Positions 7,224-11,667 of a stretch of 11,667 bases of DNA are shown here, piece by piece (within the stretch, counting starts at the first letter, position 1; each line of letters begins with the position of its first letter). A model generated the notes under the pieces. That model was not told the origin of the DNA. It searched no databases and saw only the letters and a program-made list of their open reading frames with translations. The position numbers were made by a program, and so were the translations under genes. Location: the NCBI GenBank assembly GCA_017440425.1, contig JAFSHJ010000310.1, positions 1 through 11,667 of the forward strand. Direction: 5' to 3'. The DNA is from Oscillospiraceae bacterium. GTDB taxonomy: Bacteria; Bacillota; Clostridia; Oscillospirales; Ruminococcaceae.

Positions 7224-7919
7224 TCATTTCAGGAGTTTGCATTTTCTGCTTCTGTTGTCTATGAGGATGACAAGCTCTTCGGCAACAGCTTTGAGGTTTT
7301 CGCTCTCGCCTGCAACAGCACCTTCAAGCTCGCTGAATTTGTCTGCTATCTGCAGTTCAACCGCTCTCAACTGCTCGTTGCTCATAGGATCGGAATAGCG
7401 AATTGCTTCGTACACTTTTTTGCAGGCAGCTTTTGCTTCGTCGGATTTTGCCTTTGCCATAAGTGTCTCTGCATCAACTGCGAGAGATTTGATAAAGAAG
7501 GTCTGTGCTTTAACTTTATCGTCCACCTTGCTGATAACATCCGCTGCAGCGGAAGCCTTGACGATGGCAATAATGTTAAACACGAGGATGATCGCGCAGA
7601 GAATGATGCCTACAAAATAGGGCAGCGGAGAGATGAGCATGCACAGACCGCCGAAGATGAAGGAAAGGATCAAGCCTGTGTAGCTTATTTTAATGAGAGA
7701 GATGTTGTAGAACATCTTGCGCAGATCTGCTGCTCTGAATGCAACTGCGGAACAGATGAGGTTCACCACAAATGCTGCGGAGATGAATGCATATCCGATC
7801 CAGAAGGAAGCGGTATATTTCTCCTGACCTGCCCAACCGACGGACACAAATGCGATAACGTTAAATGCAGCCAGCAGAAGTATCCATATGATTATGTAAA
7901 ATTTAAAGTTCTTTTTCAT
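7224..7919 (-). CDS. Hypothetical four-helix membrane protein with helical C-terminal tail
   Basis: A 231-residue protein I do not recognise. Four hydrophobic segments are visible at about residues 6-28, 38-61, 70-95 and 101-121. They are followed by about 105 residues of charged, alanine- and glutamate-rich sequence with heptad-like spacing, probably a cytoplasmic helical or coiled-coil domain. There is no signal peptide, no zinc motif and no catalytic signature. The start is ATG 7919 (minus strand), preceded by GGAGGAGCGG about 5-14 nt upstream. It begins 15 bp after the stop of the SPFH gene and is followed by a clear terminator, so it is the second and last gene of a two-gene operon. A role as membrane partner or anchor of the SPFH protein is inferred from this arrangement only. 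Confidence 0.85.
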   Translation of the reverse strand: MKKNFKFYIIIWILLLAAFNVIAFVSVGWAGQEKYTASFWIGYAFISAAFVVNLICSAVAFRAADLRKMFYNISLIKISYTGLILSFIFGGLCMLISPLPYFVGIILCAIILVFNIIAIVKASAAADVISKVDDKVKAQTFFIKSLAVDAETLMAKAKSDEAKAACKKVYEAIRYSDPMSNEQLRAVELQIADKFSELEGAVAGESENLKAVAEELVILIDNRSRKCKLLK

Positions 7920-7934
7920 TTTTCCGCTCCTCCA

Positions 7935-9338
7935 TTAAAGCTTTTCGCCGCACTCAAGGCAGAACTTTGCGCCATTGGGAAGCTCGGCTCCGCACTTTGC
8001 GCATTTGGCTATCAAGGAAGCTCCGCACTCCATGCAGAATTTGCCTTTTATCGTCTTTTTACCGCAGGCGGGACAAATCATCTCGTTTTCCGCAAGATTT
8101 TCTATCTTTGTGCCGCACTCGAGGCAGAATTTTGAGTTTGCGGGAACTTCGCTGCCGCATTTGCCGCAGATGATCTTTGCGGGCTGGGTCTCTTCTTCAG
8201 CTGCAGGCTGCTGCGCAAAGCCTTTGAACATCTCGCCGAACTGGGAGCTCATTGCGCCTGCTGCAGCCAATCCCACGCCGAGACCAAGAACATCGCCTGC
8301 CGCACCGCCGCCGCTTCCGCCAATGTTGATGTTTCCGAGGCTTTCGGCATATGCCTTCTGTACGTCTGCCTGAATAACATCCTTCTCGGTGTAGCCCTTG
8401 GCACGCATAACTTCTGCTTCCGCAAAGCCGGAAAGCTTGACCTTCTGTGCCTCTGCCTGCGCACGGATGAGTTCGCGCTCCGCTTCACGGCGCAGTCTCT
8501 CTGTGGCGGTCGTCTCTTTTTCGATGACAGCCTGTCTTTCCGCTGCAGTTACAGCTGCTTCGGATTCGGCTCTGGCTGTTTTAATGGTGGTTTCAGCTTC
8601 CACCATCTTTTTCTGCAAAGAAAGTGCGTGCAGTTCACGTATCTTTTTGAAGTTGGGATCCTCTTCCGGCAAAACCACGTTGGTTACATAAAACTCCGGA
8701 ATAGTGAGACCGTACTCTTCAAAGCCGGGAACGATATTTTTCTTCAGAACATCGGAGAGCATACTGAGATTCTCGTCTATCTCGAGAATGTTTATGTTGC
8801 GCTCTTTGATGCTGCTTGCAAGGTTGCTCTTTACCTCTGTGGAGATGAGCGGACGGAAGGATGCGGACAGAGATTTTGTGAATCCGCCGGCTCTGTCATC
8901 CCATGCAATGCCTTTCATTGTGCCCACAAGCTTGATAAGAAGCTTTCTGGAATCCGAAACCATAAGGTTCAGCTCTCCGCAGGCACCTATCTCAAGGGGA
9001 ACTCCGTAGTTGGGATCGATAAACCTGACTCTGCTGTCGGTTCCCCACTTTATTGCCATCTGCACTGCTTTGTTGATGAAATAAACCTCGCAGTGGAAGG
9101 GATCGCCCTTGCGTGCGTTTCTCTCTATATATTTGCCGATCTGGGGTATATTCTGTGTCTCAAGAGTGTAACGTCCTGCACCAAAACTGTCCAACGCCTG
9201 ACCGTTCATAAAAAATACGGCTTCCTGGCTCTCGTGTACTATAAGCTGAGTCATGGTGTTGAAATCTTCGCAGGGATGCTTCCAAACAAAAGTGCTGTTA
9301 TCGCCCTCATATTTAATGATATCTGCGATGTGTCCCAT
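7935..9338 (-). CDS. SPFH-domain protein (YdjI-like, 'virion core protein' family) with three C-terminal zinc ribbons
   Basis: A 467-residue protein. Residues about 20-235 form an SPFH/band-7-like domain of the YdjI type. Residues about 235-325 are an Ala/Glu/Lys/Arg-rich coiled coil, followed by a Gly/Ala-rich linker (338-362). The tail holds three four-cysteine zinc ribbons: C391/C394/C405/C408, C422/C425/C435/C438 and C446/C449/C460/C463. There is no N-terminal membrane anchor, so it probably attaches to the membrane through a partner or peripherally. B. subtilis YdjI belongs to a membrane-stress operon with a PspA protein; no pspA is visible here. The start is ATG 9338 (minus strand) with AGGAGG 6 nt upstream; the open frame runs on to 9470 but that part covers the promoter. 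It is the first gene of an operon with the downstream membrane protein. Confidence 0.92.
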   Translation of the reverse strand: MGHIADIIKYEGDNSTFVWKHPCEDFNTMTQLIVHESQEAVFFMNGQALDSFGAGRYTLETQNIPQIGKYIERNARKGDPFHCEVYFINKAVQMAIKWGTDSRVRFIDPNYGVPLEIGACGELNLMVSDSRKLLIKLVGTMKGIAWDDRAGGFTKSLSASFRPLISTEVKSNLASSIKERNINILEIDENLSMLSDVLKKNIVPGFEEYGLTIPEFYVTNVVLPEEDPNFKKIRELHALSLQKKMVEAETTIKTARAESEAAVTAAERQAVIEKETTATERLRREAERELIRAQAEAQKVKLSGFAEAEVMRAKGYTEKDVIQADVQKAYAESLGNINIGGSGGGAAGDVLGLGVGLAAAGAMSSQFGEMFKGFAQQPAAEEETQPAKIICGKCGSEVPANSKFCLECGTKIENLAENEMICPACGKKTIKGKFCMECGASLIAKCAKCGAELPNGAKFCLECGEKL

Positions 9339-9381
9339 AATCTGCCTCCTGAATAATGTATTATGACATATCCTTTTAATG

Positions 9382-9411
9382 ATTATAACACAAAAAACAC
9401 CACTATTACAA
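9382..9411 (-). promoter_or_regulatory. Promoter of the SPFH operon
   Basis: Read on the minus strand: TTGTAA (9411-9406), an 18-bp spacer and a perfect TATAAT (9387-9382) preceded by TGT, an extended -10. The predicted start near 9375 gives a leader of about 37 nt before ATG 9338. Confidence 0.7.
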
Positions 9412-9737
9412 GTTTTATCGCAAAATTCCTCACCATACAACAATTTAATTGTTTTTTTCCATAGATTCATATCTCATCAATTTCCGTTCACCTTAATTTA
9501 AAATTAAATTCACCTTTCTATTCTATTTTCCAACTCCTTAATAGTTGATTACTCTTTATTGTTTTTCCGGTTTAAAATTTAACTTTTTCAATTTTTCGAC
9601 ACCAAAAAAAATTGTCAATGCCGCCGAAAACGCCAATATTATTGTGCAAATACACTTGTATATCCCCTAATAAATCACACTGTTTTGTAAGTATCGTAAA
9701 TTTTGATAAGATACAAACAAAATACTTTTCAAACCTC

Positions 9738-9765
9738 TTGAAACTTTTTCAATTTGTGGTAAAAT
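9738..9765 (+). promoter_or_regulatory. Promoter of hppA
   Basis: TTGAAA (9738-9743), a 16-bp spacer and TAAAAT (9760-9765). The predicted start near 9772 gives a leader of about 49 nt before the TTG start at 9821. The region is AT-rich, so the exact boxes are uncertain. Confidence 0.6.
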
Positions 9766-9820
9766 AAATAGATAATGAATGTGTAGAAAGTATATATTTT
9801 TTTATAAGGAGTGTTTCCGT

Positions 9821-11667
9821 TTGGAAAACCTGTATTGGATTGGTTTTGTCGGTGCTGCTCTTGCGCTTGTTTTTGCTTTTGTTAAGCGCAGCAAAGTTAT
9901 GAAAGCTTCTGAAGGCGACGCCAAGATGGTCAAGCTTGCCTCTGCCATTCGTCAGGGCGCAAACGCTTACCTGAAGCGCCAGTATAAAACTGTTGCAATT
10001 GTTTTCGCAATAGTTTTTGCCATCCTCTGCGCCATCTCTTTTGCATCTGAGGGCGCACTTCTCTCCCGTATTACTCCCTTTGCATTCCTCACCGGCGGTC
10101 TTTGGTCTATGCTTGCGGGACTTATCGGCATGAAGGTCGCCACCAACTCCAACGCCCGCACCGCAAATGCCGCAAGAGAAAGCCTTAACAAGGGTCTTAA
10201 CATTGCCTTTTCTTCCGGCGCTGTTATGGGCTTCACTGTTGTAGGTCTCGGTTTGCTTGATATCTCCCTTTGGTTTGTGGGTCTTAAAATATTCGGACAT
10301 ATGGATTCCACCACTCTTGCCAACACAATGGTAATGAATGGCATGGGCGCTTCCTTTATGGCTCTGTTTGCACGCGTTGGCGGCGGTATCTACACCAAGG
10401 CTGCCGATGTCGGTGCCGACCTTGTGGGTAAGGTTGAAGCAGGCATTCCCGAGGATGACCCCCGCAACCCTGCAACCATTGCAGACAATGTTGGCGACAA
10501 CGTTGGTGACATTGCCGGCATGGGTGCCGACCTCTATGAATCCTATGTTGGTTCCATTCTTGCCACATTTGCTCTCGGTGCTTCTGCAGGATACGGTTGG
10601 AACGGACTTATCCTCCCCATTGCCCTTGCTGTTGTGGGCGTTATCTGCTCCCTGATCGGCTGCTTCCTTGTTAAAACAAAGGAAAGCGCAACTCAGCTCA
10701 GTCTGCTCAACAGCCTCAGAACCGGCACTTATACCGCAGCTATCCTCTCTGCTGTCTGTGCATTCCCCCTTTGCTATTTCATTCTCGGCAAAGAGAGCAA
10801 CTGGTTTGGCGTATGTATAGCTATTCTGTGCGGTTTGATCGGCGGCTGCCTCATCGGTTACTTCACCGAATACTACACCTCCGATAACTACAAGCCCACC
10901 AAAAAGCTGGCTGCAGCTTCCGAGACCGGCACCGCTACAATTATAATCGGCGGACTTTCCCTCGGTCTCAGCTCCACCCTTGCTTCCATCCTTGTTGTTG
11001 CTGTTGCTGTTCTTGTTGCTTACTTTGCAGCAGGCGGCTCTATGAATATTCTTGATGCTACAGGCCTCTTCACCGCCGAATTCAACCGCGGTCTTTACGG
11101 CATCAGCCTTGCAGGTGTAGGAATGCTCTCCACCCTCGGCATTACCCTTGCAACAGACGCTTACGGCCCCGTTGCCGATAACGCCGGCGGTATTGCCGAA
11201 ATGGCAGGTCTTCCCGAAGAAGTCCGTGAGCGCACCGATGCTCTCGACTCCCTCGGAAACACCACAGCAGCCACCGGAAAGGGCTTTGCCATCGGTTCCG
11301 CATCCCTTACAGCTCTTGCACTTCTCGTATCTTACGTCAACATAATCCAGAACAACACAGAGAAGGTTCTCAACTTTAACCTCACCTCTCCCACCGTTCT
11401 GGTCGGTATGTTCATCGGCGCTATGCTTACCTTCATCTTCTCCGCTTCCACAATGAGTGCTGTTCAAAAAGCTGCACAGTCCATTGTCCGTGAGGTTCGC
11501 CGTCAGTTTAAAGAGATCCCCGGAATTATGGAATACAAGGCTGACCCCGACTATTCCTCCTGCGTTGACCTCTGCACAAAGGGTGCACTGCGTGAGATGA
11601 TCGTTCCCGCACTTATTGCCGTTATCGTTCCCATCCTCACCGGCTTGTTCATTGGCTGCGAAGGTGT
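9821..11667 (+). CDS. hppA: K+-dependent membrane-bound pyrophosphatase, probably Na+-pumping (3' end outside window)
   Basis: 615 residues are present, probably 60-100 short of the full enzyme, and the frame is open to the window edge. The protein hydrolyses pyrophosphate and pumps cations across the membrane through many helices. Substrate-site motifs are clear: GGGIYTKAADVGADLVGK (187-204), the EDDPRNPA segment (211-218) and DNVGDNVGDIAGMGADLYES. GNTTAATGKG has A483 and G486, the pair that marks K+-dependent enzymes. The glutamate E240 lies three residues after D237, as in the Thermotoga maritima Na+ pump, rather than one turn later as in plant H+ pumps. The start is TTG 9821, with AAGGAG (9806-9811) 9 nt upstream and the first membrane helix beginning at once. 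Na+ rather than H+ transport is inferred; a dual Na+/H+ type is possible. Confidence 0.96.
   Translation, partial: MENLYWIGFVGAALALVFAFVKRSKVMKASEGDAKMVKLASAIRQGANAYLKRQYKTVAIVFAIVFAILCAISFASEGALLSRITPFAFLTGGLWSMLAGLIGMKVATNSNARTANAARESLNKGLNIAFSSGAVMGFTVVGLGLLDISLWFVGLKIFGHMDSTTLANTMVMNGMGASFMALFARVGGGIYTKAADVGADLVGKVEAGIPEDDPRNPATIADNVGDNVGDIAGMGADLYESYVGSILATFALGASAGYGWNGLILPIALAVVGVICSLIGCFLVKTKESATQLSLLNSLRTGTYTAAILSAVCAFPLCYFILGKESNWFGVCIAILCGLIGGCLIGYFTEYYTSDNYKPTKKLAAASETGTATIIIGGLSLGLSSTLASILVVAVAVLVAYFAAGGSMNILDATGLFTAEFNRGLYGISLAGVGMLSTLGITLATDAYGPVADNAGGIAEMAGLPEEVRERTDALDSLGNTTAATGKGFAIGSASLTALALLVSYVNIIQNNTEKVLNFNLTSPTVLVGMFIGAMLTFIFSASTMSAVQKAAQSIVREVRRQFKEIPGIMEYKADPDYSSCVDLCTKGALREMIVPALIAVIVPILTGLFIGCEG

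Larger units (their letters stand above)
9339..9820. other. AT-rich divergent intergenic region
   Basis: 482 bp with no gene separate the SPFH gene (minus) from hppA (plus). It holds one predicted promoter for each side. It also holds two short AT dyads (AACAATT-T-AATTGTT at 9439-9453 and TTAATTT-A-AAATTAA at 9493-9507) and a TTCACCTT direct repeat at 9487-9494 and 9509-9516. No riboswitch, small RNA or convincing terminator was recognised. Confidence 0.75.

Noticed and set aside
7191..8135. A 314-codon + strand frame across the membrane protein and SPFH tail.
   Set aside because: It runs antisense to two well-supported minus-strand genes and a terminator, with no ribosome site; its many cysteines are a reading of the antisense strand.
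8628..9356. A 242-codon + strand frame opposite the SPFH gene.
   Set aside because: It is antisense to a clear SPFH domain and would have to cross the real gene's ribosome site; no family signature.
9439..9458. AACAATT-T-AATTGTT followed by T's as a terminator.
   Set aside because: The RNA stem would be about five AU-rich pairs, too weak, and no gene on the + strand ends there.
9339..9470. N-terminal extension of the SPFH protein back to 9470.
   Set aside because: The extra 44 codons lie over a good promoter, have no ribosome site and do not match the family; ATG 9338 has AGGAGG at ideal spacing.
9749..11467. A 572-codon open frame on the minus strand opposite hppA.
   Set aside because: The + strand frame encodes an unmistakable pyrophosphatase; the antisense product is Cys/Gly/Ser-rich with no family resemblance, has no ribosome site, and is a codon-bias shadow.

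Overview
The window looks like chromosomal DNA of a Gram-positive, low-to-moderate GC anaerobe of the class Clostridia. This rests on strong AGGAGG-type ribosome sites, GTG and TTG starts, a lipoprotein signal with a lipobox, a YugP-type metallopeptidase, a YdjI-type SPFH protein and a membrane pyrophosphatase with Na+-type signatures. No rRNA, tRNA, CRISPR array or mobile element was seen. The genus cannot be told from the sequence alone.

Region 1 (2-4848, + strand) is a run of five genes: the tail of an OmpR-type response regulator, a sensor histidine kinase, a VTC-type polyphosphate polymerase domain protein, a DUF4956 membrane protein, and a DUF4353-type beta-helix lipoprotein. The last three are tightly coupled (an 8-bp overlap, then a 12-bp gap) and look like one functional unit: a cytoplasmic phosphate-polymer enzyme, a membrane partner and a surface lipoprotein, with a two-component system directly upstream. 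Just before the VTC start codon, one 37-bp segment combines a long hairpin that contains the ribosome site, a perfect TATAAT box in its rising arm, and six T's running into the ATG. This is the most striking regulatory structure in the window.

Region 2 (4849-7223) holds an sn-glycerol-1-phosphate dehydrogenase gene with its own strong promoter, facing a YugP-type membrane zinc metallopeptidase gene on the minus strand. A shared two-way terminator lies between them.

Region 3 (7175-9411, minus strand) is a two-gene operon with its own promoter and terminator: a YdjI-like SPFH protein ending in three zinc ribbons, followed by a small four-helix membrane protein of unknown function.

Region 4 (9339-9820) is an AT-rich divergent intergenic region with promoters for both sides. 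Region 5 (9821 to the end, + strand) is hppA, a K+-dependent membrane pyrophosphatase whose ion-gate glutamate is placed as in Na+-pumping enzymes. It starts at TTG and is cut by the window end.

The best candidate for an under-described system is the two-component / VTC / DUF4956 / beta-helix lipoprotein cluster and its unusual internal control element.
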